Positions 14,478 through 21,852 of a DNA stretch of 21,852 nt are shown piece after piece. How positions within the stretch are numbered: position 1 is the first letter of the stretch; every line of letters starts with the position of its first letter. The notes under the pieces are model-generated. The model did no database searches and was not told the origin of the DNA. It was given only the letters and a program-made list of their open reading frames with translations. This DNA comes from Bacteroidales bacterium. GTDB lineage: Bacteria > Bacteroidota > Bacteroidia > Bacteroidales > Muribaculaceae. Made by a program: the position numbers and the translations under genes. The DNA lies in contig CAAGJW010000086.1 in assembly GCA_900770215.1 (NCBI GenBank), forward strand, positions 1 through 21,852, written 5' to 3'.

Positions 14478-16586
14478 ATGAATAAAATGCTAAAGATAAT
14501 CGCAACTATAGTTATGGCAGCAGGTGCTGCTGTGTCGTCGCAAGCCCTTGAGGTGGCTTGCACAGCCGGGTCGCTGTCGAGCAGGATAAGTGATTGCAAC
14601 ATCACCACGCTCACCGTTACCGGCACCGTCGATGCTCGTGACTTCAAGTTTATTGCCGACAGTCTTAACCGCCTCACGGCTGTCGACATGAGCGGGGCCA
14701 CAATAGTGGCCTGCGAGCAGCCGTCGGGGGGCTCGGCCTTTGCCTCGGTTCAGGCCAGTGCGGCCCATGCCCTGCCTGCCACAAGCTTCTTCGGCAAGAA
14801 GTCGCTTGCCAGTGTGCAGCTGCCTGCTGGGGTGAAATCGATTGGCTTTGCGGCCTTTGCAGGCTGCGAGGCGCTGCGGCAAGTGACCCTGCCGGCCACC
14901 GTCGACTCGATTGCCTCCTATGCCTTCAGCAGCACGGGCCTCACGGCGGTGACGCTGCCGGCATCGGTGGTGAGTATGGGCCAGGGCGTGTTCTCGCGCT
15001 GCTCCTCGCTTGCCTCGGCTACTGTGGCTACGGCTGCGCTGGGCGACTACACTTTTTTCGACTGCACAGCCTTGAGCAAGGTGGTGATGGACAAGAACGT
15101 GGCTGGGATAGGCAACGGGGCGTTTGCCGGCTGCACTGCACTCAAGTCGCTCACCCTGCCCGATGGCTCGGCGCTGGTGAGAATAGGCAACGAGGCGTTT
15201 GTGCTGAGCGGTATCGAGACACTCGACTTCTCGGCCTTGCAGCATCTTGAGAGCGTGGGCGATTGGGCTTTTGCAACGGCTCCTGTCAAAACCATCAAGC
15301 TCCCCGATGCGGTGACCGCGATAGGCAAGGGGGCATTTTTCTATGATACAGCACTCACGGCGGCCAATGTGCCGGCACGTGTCACTACGGTGAGCGACTA
15401 TGCCTTTGCAGGCGACGGCGCGGCCGCTCTGGGCACTGTGCTCAAGCAGGGCCACACACGCATAGGCGACTATGCCTTCTACAACGTGAGCGCACCTGCG
15501 AGTTTTGTGATTCCGAGCAGTGTCAACTATATTGGTACCAAGGCCATGGCTGGCATGACGGGACTCGACACCATCAAGGCGCTGCCCACCACAGTGCCCG
15601 CGCTGGGCGACAGCGTGTGGGCCGGGCTCGACCAGACGGCTGTGAATCTCGACATTCCCGACTCGGTTGTGGCCCGCGACTATGCCAGCGTCGAGCAGTG
15701 GCGCGAGTTCCACATCCTGAAGACTTATCTGCAGGGCGATGTGAACATCGACGGCCATCTCGATGTGACCGATGTGACCACGCTCATCAATGTGATACTG
15801 GGCTTGCCGGTGCAGGCGTTCAACCCACTTGTGGCCGACCTCAACAACGATGGCATCTACAATGTGACCGATGTGACCACGCTCATCAACCTAATTCTCG
15901 AAGACAACACGATCCATGTGCGCCGTGCCAAGGGGGTGGATGCCAATGCGGGCAACACAACGGGCGACAAACTCTATGTCGACGACTTCGCGCTTGAACC
16001 AGGTGAGACGCGCACTGTGCAGGTGAAGCTCGACGGCTCGCAGGATTACATTGCACTGCAATGTGAAATCACCATGCCACAGGGCTTGCACATTGTGGAC
16101 GGCTCGATTGCCAATGCCAGCTCCACAGGCAACCTGTCGACGCCGTCGCGATTGCTCGGCGACGGCAGCACCACGCGTGTCATTGCCTACTCGATGACCA
16201 ACAGCGTGATCAAGCCGCGCAATGGCGCTGTGCTCAGTCTCGTGGTCAAGGCCGACGACGACTTTGCCTCGCAGGGTGTTGTGGCAATCGACGGCCTTGT
16301 GCTCGTCGACCGCGCCAACGAGCGATTCCTGGGCACAGGATCTACGGCCACGGTGGGACGCACGACGGGTGTCGATGTGGTCGATGCCAGCGGCGTCAAG
16401 GTGTATGCCCACGACCGTGTGCTCGTCGTCGAAAGCCAAGTGATGGCGACGGCTCAGCTGGTAGCAATCAACGGTGCTGCAACCAACCTGCTGGTCGAGC
16501 CTGGACGCAACGAGTATCGCGACATCGCACCGGGCATCTACGTCGTGCGTGTGGCAGGCAAGAGCTACAAGGTGGCTGTGCGTTGA
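14478..16586 (+). CDS. BspA-like LRR protein with dockerin, cohesin-like domain and T9SS tail (copy 1)
   Basis: A 702-residue predicted surface protein. I start at ATG 14478, which gives a normal signal peptide (MNKMLKIIATIVMAAGAAVSSQA); the open codons upstream overlap the likely promoter. Residues about 97-410 hold LRR_5/BspA-type repeats (I-G-x-x-A-F-x-x-C-x-x-L-x-x-V-x-L-P). A type I dockerin follows (about 420-476) with two calcium loops, DVNIDGHLDVTD and DLNNDGIYNVTD. A cohesin-like beta sandwich comes next (about 499-631: FALEPGETRTVQVKL, then ALQCEITMPQGLHIVDG). The last 70 residues are a T9SS type A sorting domain ending GIYVVRVAGKSYKVAVR. BspA-like LRRs are known in adhesins; the binding partner here is unknown. 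It has a tandem paralogue 131 bp downstream. Confidence 0.9.
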   Translation: MNKMLKIIATIVMAAGAAVSSQALEVACTAGSLSSRISDCNITTLTVTGTVDARDFKFIADSLNRLTAVDMSGATIVACEQPSGGSAFASVQASAAHALPATSFFGKKSLASVQLPAGVKSIGFAAFAGCEALRQVTLPATVDSIASYAFSSTGLTAVTLPASVVSMGQGVFSRCSSLASATVATAALGDYTFFDCTALSKVVMDKNVAGIGNGAFAGCTALKSLTLPDGSALVRIGNEAFVLSGIETLDFSALQHLESVGDWAFATAPVKTIKLPDAVTAIGKGAFFYDTALTAANVPARVTTVSDYAFAGDGAAALGTVLKQGHTRIGDYAFYNVSAPASFVIPSSVNYIGTKAMAGMTGLDTIKALPTTVPALGDSVWAGLDQTAVNLDIPDSVVARDYASVEQWREFHILKTYLQGDVNIDGHLDVTDVTTLINVILGLPVQAFNPLVADLNNDGIYNVTDVTTLINLILEDNTIHVRRAKGVDANAGNTTGDKLYVDDFALEPGETRTVQVKLDGSQDYIALQCEITMPQGLHIVDGSIANASSTGNLSTPSRLLGDGSTTRVIAYSMTNSVIKPRNGAVLSLVVKADDDFASQGVVAIDGLVLVDRANERFLGTGSTATVGRTTGVDVVDASGVKVYAHDRVLVVESQVMATAQLVAINGAATNLLVEPGRNEYRDIAPGIYVVRVAGKSYKVAVR

Positions 16587-16687
16587 CCGTTTTGAGGGTC
16601 TGGTGCCAATCACTTTTAGCACACAGGACTTATAATAAAGAGGTGAAATATTACGTTTAAAATGATGATACAATAGATTTATTTCAC

Positions 16688-16695
16688 TATTTTTG
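16688..16695 (+). promoter_or_regulatory. -7 element upstream of the second LRR gene
   Basis: TATTTTTG fits TAnnTTTG and ends 22 nt before the ATG at 16718. No TTTG sits at the right distance upstream. No terminator was found in the 131-bp gap after copy 1, so read-through is possible. Confidence 0.35.
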
Positions 16696-16717
16696 TGATA
16701 ATTCAACGTTGACCATT

Positions 16718-18775
16718 ATGCGCAGATATCTTCTCCTCACGGCCTTTGTGTTTGCCTGCACTCTGTGTTACGGAGCAATCGAGCTTGTGTTTAACACGGC
16801 GGGCAACTTGCAGTCCAATTTGCCCAACAAGAATGTGACTACTGTCATGATCACTGGCACTATGGACGCCCGCGACTTCAAGTATATAGCCGATAGTCTC
16901 GACCGACTGAAGGATGTCAACATGGCCAATGTGACTATCGTGGCCTGCGAAACCGCGGCCCCCTTGTTTGGCGACCAGACGAGCTATCCTGCGGGCGAGA
17001 TACCCGCCACCTCATTCTTTGGCAAGCGCCTCACGGCGGTGGTGTTGCCCACTCGTGCTACGGCGATAGGCTATGCCGCCTTTGCCGGTTGTGCAAGCCT
17101 CAAGAGCATCTTGCTGCCGCCTGCATTGACCACGATAGGCTCCTATGCTTTCAGCGGAACGGGGCTCACCTCGGTCTCACTTCCCGAAACGGTGTCGAGG
17201 GTGGGCACTGGGGCGTTTGCCCGCTGTGCATCGCTTGCCAGCGTGAGCCAGCCTGGCGGCATCGTGGGCGACTATGCTTTTTTGTGCGACACCGCGCTGT
17301 CGACTCTCGCCTTGGGCAGCGACATCATTTCGATAGGCAAGGGCGCCTTCAGCGGCTGCACCTCGCTCAAGGATGTTGACTTGTCGCGATTGGCGAAATT
17401 GGAGCGTATAGGCGACGAGGCCTTCGCCAATACTGCCATAGGCAGTGTCGACCTCTCGCAGTGCAGCAACTTGACCTCGCTGGGGGCCTATGCCTTTGCC
17501 GGCACGCAGGTTGCCGACGTCAAGTTGGGAAACAGAATCGCTGCAATGGGCGAGGGCACTTTCTATTGCGACAACAAGCTCACGGCACTTGCCATGCCCA
17601 CAAGCGTGGGCTCGGTTGGGACCTTGGCCTTTGCCAGCACGGGCCTGGACGGCTCGCATGCAGTGGGCAAGGGCGTGACAAGCATAGGCGATTATGCCTA
17701 CTACAACGTCGACCGTGTGTCGACAATCGAGATTCCTTACCTGGTGAATTACATAGGCACCAAGGCCATGGCCGGCATGACTGGCTTGAGCGTGATCAAG
17801 GCGCATCCCACTACAGTGCCTGCTCTGGGCGACAGTGTGTGGGCGGGCGTCGACCAGGCTGCCGTCGAGCTCCAGGCTCCCACTGCGGCCTATGCCCAGG
17901 CCCTGCAGTGGAAAGCATTCAAGTTCACGCAGTCCTATCTCAAGGGCGATGTGAACAACGACGGATACATCAACGTAAGCGACATCACCAGCGAGATAAG
18001 CTACATATTGGGCCAGGATCCCGACCCGTTCAACTTTGAAGCTGCCGACGACAATGGCGACGGCGTGGTGAACGTGACCGATGTGACCGGCCTCATCAAC
18101 GTCATCTTGTCGGGCGATGCTGCAACAATCAAGCGTGCCGGTGCGGTCACGACCCACGACCTTGTGAGCATCCCCGATTTCTCAATCAAGCCTGGCGAGA
18201 CACGCACCATCGATGTGGAGCTGACCAACGCCATGCCCTATGCAGGCTTGCAGTGCGACATCAGCCTGCCCGAGTCGTTACACTTGGTTGACGGTCGGTT
18301 CTCGGGCACATCGCGCTCAGTGGATTTCACCTTTGTCGCGCAGACGCAAGGCGACGGCACTGTGCGCGTGCTGGGCTACAACATGGGCAATCACGACTTC
18401 GAGGGCCACGACGGCGCTGTGCTGCAGCTCACTGTTACAGCTGCCGATCGGCTTGCTCCAGGGCTCACTATCGGTGTCGACAATGTGGTGCTTGCCACTG
18501 GCAGCGGCGAGGCCTACTATGCAGCCGCAACCCGCACCCAGGTGTCGAGTGCAACCGGTGTCGACGATGTGGGCGCGCCGGGCACACGAGTCTATGCACG
18601 GCACTCCACCCTCGTGATCGAGAGCAACGAGCCTGCCAGCGCGCAACTGGTGGCAGTCAACGGCACGGCGACCATGCTCGACGTCGATGCCGGGCACAAC
18701 GAGTACAGCGGGCTCAATGCAGGCTTCTACATTGTGCGCATCGCTGGCAAGAGTTTTAAAATTGCAATTAAGTAA
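16718..18775 (+). CDS. BspA-like LRR protein with dockerin, cohesin-like domain and T9SS tail (copy 2)
   Basis: A 685-residue paralogue of the preceding protein with the same domain order. I chose ATG 16718 (MRRYLLLTAFVFACTLCYGA, a signal peptide) over a TTG three codons upstream. LRR_5 repeats span about 95-405, and the dockerin about 409-466 has loops DVNNDGYINVSD and DDNGDGVVNVTD. The cohesin-like domain runs about 487-613 (FSIKPGETRTIDVEL, then LQCDISLPESLHLVDG), and the T9SS tail ends GFYIVRIAGKSFKIAIK. Shared blocks such as DARDFK(F/Y)IADSL, ATSFFGK, NYIGTKAMAGMTGL and PALGDSVWAG show a tandem duplication followed by divergence. Its stop overlaps the trmB start (TAATG), which couples a secreted protein to a housekeeping gene. 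Confidence 0.9.
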   Translation: MRRYLLLTAFVFACTLCYGAIELVFNTAGNLQSNLPNKNVTTVMITGTMDARDFKYIADSLDRLKDVNMANVTIVACETAAPLFGDQTSYPAGEIPATSFFGKRLTAVVLPTRATAIGYAAFAGCASLKSILLPPALTTIGSYAFSGTGLTSVSLPETVSRVGTGAFARCASLASVSQPGGIVGDYAFLCDTALSTLALGSDIISIGKGAFSGCTSLKDVDLSRLAKLERIGDEAFANTAIGSVDLSQCSNLTSLGAYAFAGTQVADVKLGNRIAAMGEGTFYCDNKLTALAMPTSVGSVGTLAFASTGLDGSHAVGKGVTSIGDYAYYNVDRVSTIEIPYLVNYIGTKAMAGMTGLSVIKAHPTTVPALGDSVWAGVDQAAVELQAPTAAYAQALQWKAFKFTQSYLKGDVNNDGYINVSDITSEISYILGQDPDPFNFEAADDNGDGVVNVTDVTGLINVILSGDAATIKRAGAVTTHDLVSIPDFSIKPGETRTIDVELTNAMPYAGLQCDISLPESLHLVDGRFSGTSRSVDFTFVAQTQGDGTVRVLGYNMGNHDFEGHDGAVLQLTVTAADRLAPGLTIGVDNVVLATGSGEAYYAAATRTQVSSATGVDDVGAPGTRVYARHSTLVIESNEPASAQLVAVNGTATMLDVDAGHNEYSGLNAGFYIVRIAGKSFKIAIK

Positions 18776-19560
18776 TGGGAAAAAATAAACTAAAGAAATT
18801 TGCCGACATGGCCACCTATCACTGCGTGTTCCAGTTTCCCTGGAATGTGCTCGACAGTGGCGAGTGTCCCATGCGCGGAAAGTGGCGCAGCGATTATTTC
18901 CACAACGACAACCCCCTCGTGCTCGAGCTGGGCTGCGGCAAGGGCGAGTATGCCGTGGGGCTGGGACAGCGTTTCCCCCACAAGAATTATATAGGGGTCG
19001 ACATCAAGGGCGCCCGCATGTGGACTGGGGCCAAGATGGTGGAGGAGCAGGGCATGACCAATGTGGCCTTTCTGCGCACCTCGATCGAGATCATCGACCG
19101 CATGTTTTCCCCCGGCGAGGTGTCTGAGATTTGGATCACCTTCCCCGACCCGCAGATGCGCAAGGTGAACAAGCGCCTCACCAGCACGCGCTTCCTGGCC
19201 AACTACCGCAAGATTTTGACCGACGGCGGCCTTGTGCATCTCAAAACCGACAGCCCCTTTCTCTACACCTACACCCACGCACTGGTAGAGCTCAACGGCC
19301 TGCCCGTTGAGGTCGACACTGCCGACTTGTATCACAGCGGCCTGGCCGATGACATCCTGGAAATCAAGACCCACTATGAAAAACAGTGGCTCGAGCGTGG
19401 ACTCACAATCAAGTACATCAAGTTCCACCTGCCTCAAGCCGGCGAGCTACGTGAGCCCGACATCGATATCCCGCACGACACCTACCGCAGCTACAACCGC
19501 GGCTATATCGAGATGCCCCAGCTCTTGCAGCCGGGTGGCGCTGCGCCTGCTCAAGATTGA
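18775..19560 (+). CDS. trmB: tRNA (guanine-N7)-methyltransferase
   Basis: A 261-residue cytoplasmic SAM-dependent enzyme that methylates G46 in the variable loop of many tRNAs to m7G. The TrmB family motifs are clear: the SAM-binding loop ELGCGKGEY (from Glu51), GVDIKGARMW, the ITFPDPQMRKVNKR segment (about 121-134) and LHLKTDSPFLY. The protein is slightly longer than the E. coli enzyme (239), with a C-terminal extension past the family core (YRSYNRGYIEMPQLLQPGG). Its ATG shares one base with the preceding TAA, so translation is probably coupled to the LRR gene; I found no separate promoter. mrp starts 38 bp after the stop. Confidence 0.95.
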   Translation: MGKNKLKKFADMATYHCVFQFPWNVLDSGECPMRGKWRSDYFHNDNPLVLELGCGKGEYAVGLGQRFPHKNYIGVDIKGARMWTGAKMVEEQGMTNVAFLRTSIEIIDRMFSPGEVSEIWITFPDPQMRKVNKRLTSTRFLANYRKILTDGGLVHLKTDSPFLYTYTHALVELNGLPVEVDTADLYHSGLADDILEIKTHYEKQWLERGLTIKYIKFHLPQAGELREPDIDIPHDTYRSYNRGYIEMPQLLQPGGAAPAQD

Positions 19561-19598
19561 CATTACTAAACGACACATTATATTCACAACATCTACAC

Positions 19599-20705
19599 AT
19601 GACTTTATATCCTAAATTGATACTCGACGCGCTCAAGACTGTGCGTTACCCTGGCACGGGCAAGGACATCGTGACCATGGGCATGGTCGAAGACGACATG
19701 CGCATCGAGGGCAACAAGGTCTCCTTCTCTCTCATTTTTCAACGTCCCACCGATCCCTTCATCAAGTCGATTGTGCGGGCCAGCGAGGTCGCTATCAACA
19801 CCTATGTGGGCCCCGAGGTCGAAATCAAGGGAAACATTGCAGTAAAGACGGTAAAGAAAAATCCCGTTAAGCCTGCCAGCGACTCACCGCTGCCAGGTGT
19901 GAAAAACATCATTGGCGTCTCCTCGGGCAAGGGTGGCGTGGGCAAGTCGACAGTGGCCAGCAACCTTGCTGTGTCGCTGGCGCAGCTGGGCTACAAGGTG
20001 GGCTTGCTCGATGCCGACATCTTCGGCCCGTCGATACCCAAGATGTTCGGTATCGAGGATGAGCAACTCTACATGAGCGAGGTCGATGGCCGAAACATGA
20101 TTGAGCCCGCCGAGCGCTACGGGGTGAAAATACTCTCGATAGGCTTTGTGGTCGACAAGGAGAAGGCTGTGTTGTGGCGTGGAGCCATGGCCAGCAACGC
20201 CCTCAAGCAGCTCATCACCGAGGCCAACTGGGGCGATCTCGACTACTTCATCATCGACATGCCGCCCGGCACCAGCGACATTCACCTCACACTGGTGCAG
20301 ACGTTGGCCATCACTGGTGCCATCGTGGTGACAACGCCTCAAGAGGTGGCACTTGCCGATGCCCAGAAGGGCATCTCCATGTTTCTCGGGCCGCAGGTCA
20401 ACGTGCCCGTGCTGGGCATTGTCGAGAACATGTCGTGGTTCACTCCTGCCAGCCACCCCGACGAGAAGTACTTCATCTTTGGCAAAGACGGTGGCAAGAA
20501 CCTGGCTGCCAAGCTTGGCGTGAAGCTCCTGGGGCAAATCCCGCTGGTGGCTGGAATATGCAAGGGCGGCGACGACGGCGTGCCAGTGACGTTGCAGAAT
20601 AGCGTGTCGGGGCGTGCCTTTGTCGAGCTTGCCCAGGCTGTGGTCAAGGCTGTCGACGAGCGCAATGCCACCTTGCCGCCCACGCATCGGGTGGTAACGC
20701 ATTGA
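19599..20705 (+). CDS. mrp: Mrp/NBP35 family iron-sulfur cluster carrier ATPase
   Basis: A 368-residue cytoplasmic P-loop ATPase (Mrp/ApbC family) that helps load Fe-S clusters onto apoproteins. An N-terminal MIP18/DUF59 domain (about 1-80, VRYPGTGKDIVTMGMVEDD) precedes the ATPase. The deviant Walker A GKGGVGKST spans residues 110-118, followed by LLDADIFGPSIPKMFG, DYFIIDMPPGTSDIHLTL (Walker B) and TTPQEVALADAQKG. I use the ATG at 19599, which begins right at the DUF59 domain; an in-frame TTG 14 codons earlier is unlikely. The C-terminal CxxC seen in many Mrp/ApbC proteins is replaced by WFTPASHPDEKYF. It follows trmB closely and is probably co-transcribed. Confidence 0.93.
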   Translation: MTLYPKLILDALKTVRYPGTGKDIVTMGMVEDDMRIEGNKVSFSLIFQRPTDPFIKSIVRASEVAINTYVGPEVEIKGNIAVKTVKKNPVKPASDSPLPGVKNIIGVSSGKGGVGKSTVASNLAVSLAQLGYKVGLLDADIFGPSIPKMFGIEDEQLYMSEVDGRNMIEPAERYGVKILSIGFVVDKEKAVLWRGAMASNALKQLITEANWGDLDYFIIDMPPGTSDIHLTLVQTLAITGAIVVTTPQEVALADAQKGISMFLGPQVNVPVLGIVENMSWFTPASHPDEKYFIFGKDGGKNLAAKLGVKLLGQIPLVAGICKGGDDGVPVTLQNSVSGRAFVELAQAVVKAVDERNATLPPTHRVVTH

Positions 20706-20717
20706 TGCGTTTTCTCC

Positions 20718-20772
20718 CTGCCTCCCCAGGCAGTGGCGCCTGCAATTCAATAGGCGTGAACCTTGCTTTTTT
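20718..20772 (+). terminator. Weak hairpin cluster after mrp
   Basis: CTGCCT-CCCC-AGGCAG (20718-20733) is followed by CGCCT...AGGCG (20737-20756) and a run of six T at 20767-20772. The T run is 10 nt from the second stem, so this is a weaker candidate than the glpF terminator. Confidence 0.4.
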
Positions 20773-20827
20773 CTGCTATCGGCAACTGGATAATTACTAC
20801 AATATATTTTAATATCTAAAAAGGAAA

Positions 20828-21721
20828 ATGAAAAGTAAAATCATCATGCTGGGTGCAGTGGCTGCCATGCTGCTCACCAGCTGTGGCTCGGTGCCCATCA
20901 CCGGGCGCAAGCAACTCAACCTCGTCTCCGACCAGGAAGTGCTGCAATCAAGTCTCAGTCAGTACAACAGCTATATGAAGACGGCTACCATCTCGGGCGA
21001 GAAAACCCAGAGCGAGATGGTGACCCGCGTGGGCAAGCGCATCGCTGCTGCAACCGAGAAGTACCTCAACGAGCACGGCCTCTCCAGCGAGGTGAAAAAT
21101 TTCTCATGGGAATTTAACCTGGTGAAAAATGACGAGATCAATGCCTTCTGCATGCCTGGCGGCAAAATCGTCGTCTACGAGGGCCTCATGAAGATCGTGA
21201 GCAGCGACGACGAGCTGGCTGTGGTGCTCGGCCACGAGGTGGCCCACGCCGTGGCCAAGCACAGCAACGAGCGCATGAGCCAGCAGATACTGGCCCAGTA
21301 TGGTGCCGAGGCCGTGAGCCTGGCTACATCGGGCTCGAGCGCAGCCACGCAGGCTATCGCCAACCAGGTGTACGGCTTGGGTGCCAACTATGGCGTGATG
21401 CTGCCTTACTCGCGCAAGCATGAGGCCGAGGCCGACAAGATGGGCTTGGTGCTCATGTCGCTGGCTGGCTACGACCCCAGTGTGGCCTTGAACTTCTGGA
21501 AGAAGATGAGTGCATCGAGCAATTCCAACCAGAATGATTTCTTCAGCGACCACCCCAGCGATGCCAAGCGCATAGCTGCCATCGAGAAGGAACTACCTGC
21601 CATCGAGAAGGAGTACGCCAGCTACATCGCTGCCGGCAAGGCACAGTCGACCACCCACAAGTCGACTACAACCAAAAAGACAACGACGAGCAAGAAGAAA
21701 AAGTCGACTCGCCGCAAGTGA
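20828..21721 (+). CDS. M48 family lipoprotein metallopeptidase (LoiP/YggG-like)
   Basis: A 297-residue zinc protease predicted to sit as a lipoprotein in the cell envelope, where relatives degrade misfolded or misassembled outer-membrane proteins. It has a lipoprotein signal with lipobox LTSC (Cys19), then the family-typical VPITGRKQLNLVSDQE. The zinc site is HEVAH (His136, Glu137, His140) with a third ligand, probably Glu199, in HEAEADKMG; FFSDHPSDAKRIAAIE follows. The last 30 residues are a Ser/Thr/Lys/Arg-rich low-complexity tail (STTTKKTTTSKKKKSTRRK) beyond the usual fold, and highly basic. A strong ribosome-binding sequence, AAGGAA, precedes the ATG. An IS66 element begins 13 bp after the stop. 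Confidence 0.93.
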   Translation: MKSKIIMLGAVAAMLLTSCGSVPITGRKQLNLVSDQEVLQSSLSQYNSYMKTATISGEKTQSEMVTRVGKRIAAATEKYLNEHGLSSEVKNFSWEFNLVKNDEINAFCMPGGKIVVYEGLMKIVSSDDELAVVLGHEVAHAVAKHSNERMSQQILAQYGAEAVSLATSGSSAATQAIANQVYGLGANYGVMLPYSRKHEAEADKMGLVLMSLAGYDPSVALNFWKKMSASSNSNQNDFFSDHPSDAKRIAAIEKELPAIEKEYASYIAAGKAQSTTHKSTTTKKTTTSKKKKSTRRK

Positions 21722-21734
21722 GGGCTTTTACGGC

Positions 21735-21852
21735 GTAACCATCCGAAATGAGCCGTCTTTTTGGAGTATTTTTTGATTGCGAGCTTTGCAGTCAAAAAAG
21801 CTATGTTTAATTTGAACGAGAACAACCGGTTTGTGATGGCGCAGCATCCCAC
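21735..21852 (+). mobile_element. IS66-family insertion sequence, left end (runs off the window)
   Basis: The element starts at 21735 with GTAACCATCCGAAATGAGCC, the GTAA-tipped IS66 terminus. It has a 68-bp leader and the start of tnpB at 21803, and no tnpA. The leader differs strongly from that of the element at 148-894, so this is a related but distinct IS. The 8 bp before it (TTTACGGC, 21727-21734) is the expected position of a target duplication. Confidence 0.8.
21803..21852 (+). CDS. tnpB: IS66 TnpB, N-terminal fragment cut by the window edge
   Basis: The 16 complete codons visible read MFNLNENNRFVMAQHP, identical to the left-hand TnpB except Phe for Ile at position 10. This match fixes the start codon of both copies. 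The rest lies outside the window. Confidence 0.8.
   Translation, partial: MFNLNENNRFVMAQHP

Noticed and set aside
14490..15758. 422-codon minus-strand frame opposite the first LRR gene
   Set aside because: The plus-strand gene has signal peptide, LRRs and dockerin loops; the minus frame shows only biased composition.
14478..18775. Near-identical nucleotide blocks in the two LRR genes as an inserted repeat or CRISPR-like array
   Set aside because: The blocks fall in matching codon positions of paralogous proteins, as expected from gene duplication; no regular short repeat with spacers exists anywhere in the window.
148..21852. A composite transposon bounded by the two IS66 elements
   Set aside because: The two elements differ in their leaders and the left one is truncated; the enclosed genes include housekeeping trmB and mrp. 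No target duplication can be shown.

Overview
The window looks like a chromosomal segment from a gut-type member of the order Bacteroidales. A Muribaculaceae- or Prevotella-like genome is my best guess, but the sequence does not settle the family. Genes are GC-rich and spacers AT-rich. Promoter-like sites fit the Bacteroides pattern (TTTG, 19-20 nt, TAnnTTTG) rather than sigma70. Five proteins end in the short C-terminal domain of type IX secretion (T9SS) cargo, typically a G-(I/F/V)-Y-I-x core followed by a basic K/R tail.

Layout. (1) 1-894: remnant of an IS66-family element on the minus strand, with tnpB intact and tnpC cut after about 80 codons. Beyond the break is foreign AT-rich DNA with a promoter firing leftward out of the window. 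(2) 981-7175: a hairpin and a giant minus-strand secreted GLUG-repeat protein of 2037 residues. (3) 7395-9741: a glycerol module, glpK then glpF, transcribed rightward from a promoter region shared divergently with the GLUG gene. (4) 9763-9814: a strong bidirectional terminator. (5) 9846-12316, minus strand: a two-gene unit with a 4-bp overlap, made of a 156-residue minimal T9SS cargo and a periplasmic LamG-containing glycerophosphodiester phosphodiesterase. (6) 12618-13877, minus strand: a jelly-roll plus OB-fold-like T9SS cargo. (7) 13878-14477: a 600-bp noncoding divergent region with palindromes and an orphan intrinsic terminator. (8) 14478-18775: two tandem paralogous secreted proteins, each with BspA-type leucine-rich repeats, a type I dockerin, a cohesin-like beta domain and a T9SS tail. 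(9) 18775-21721: housekeeping genes trmB, mrp and an M48 lipoprotein protease, with trmB translationally coupled to the second LRR gene. (10) 21735-21852: the start of a second, different IS66-family element reading rightward.

How it fits together. GlpF and GlpK import and trap glycerol as glycerol-3-phosphate. The convergent phosphodiesterase would release glycerol-3-phosphate from glycerophosphodiesters outside the inner membrane, so the two units make a plausible lipid-headgroup scavenging neighbourhood; this link is inferred from position and chemistry. The T9SS cargo genes look like a surface-display cluster, although no T9SS machinery gene is present. The most interesting candidate system is the tandem pair of LRR-dockerin-cohesin-like proteins, which could in principle self-assemble on the cell surface. 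No tRNA, rRNA or CRISPR array was seen.
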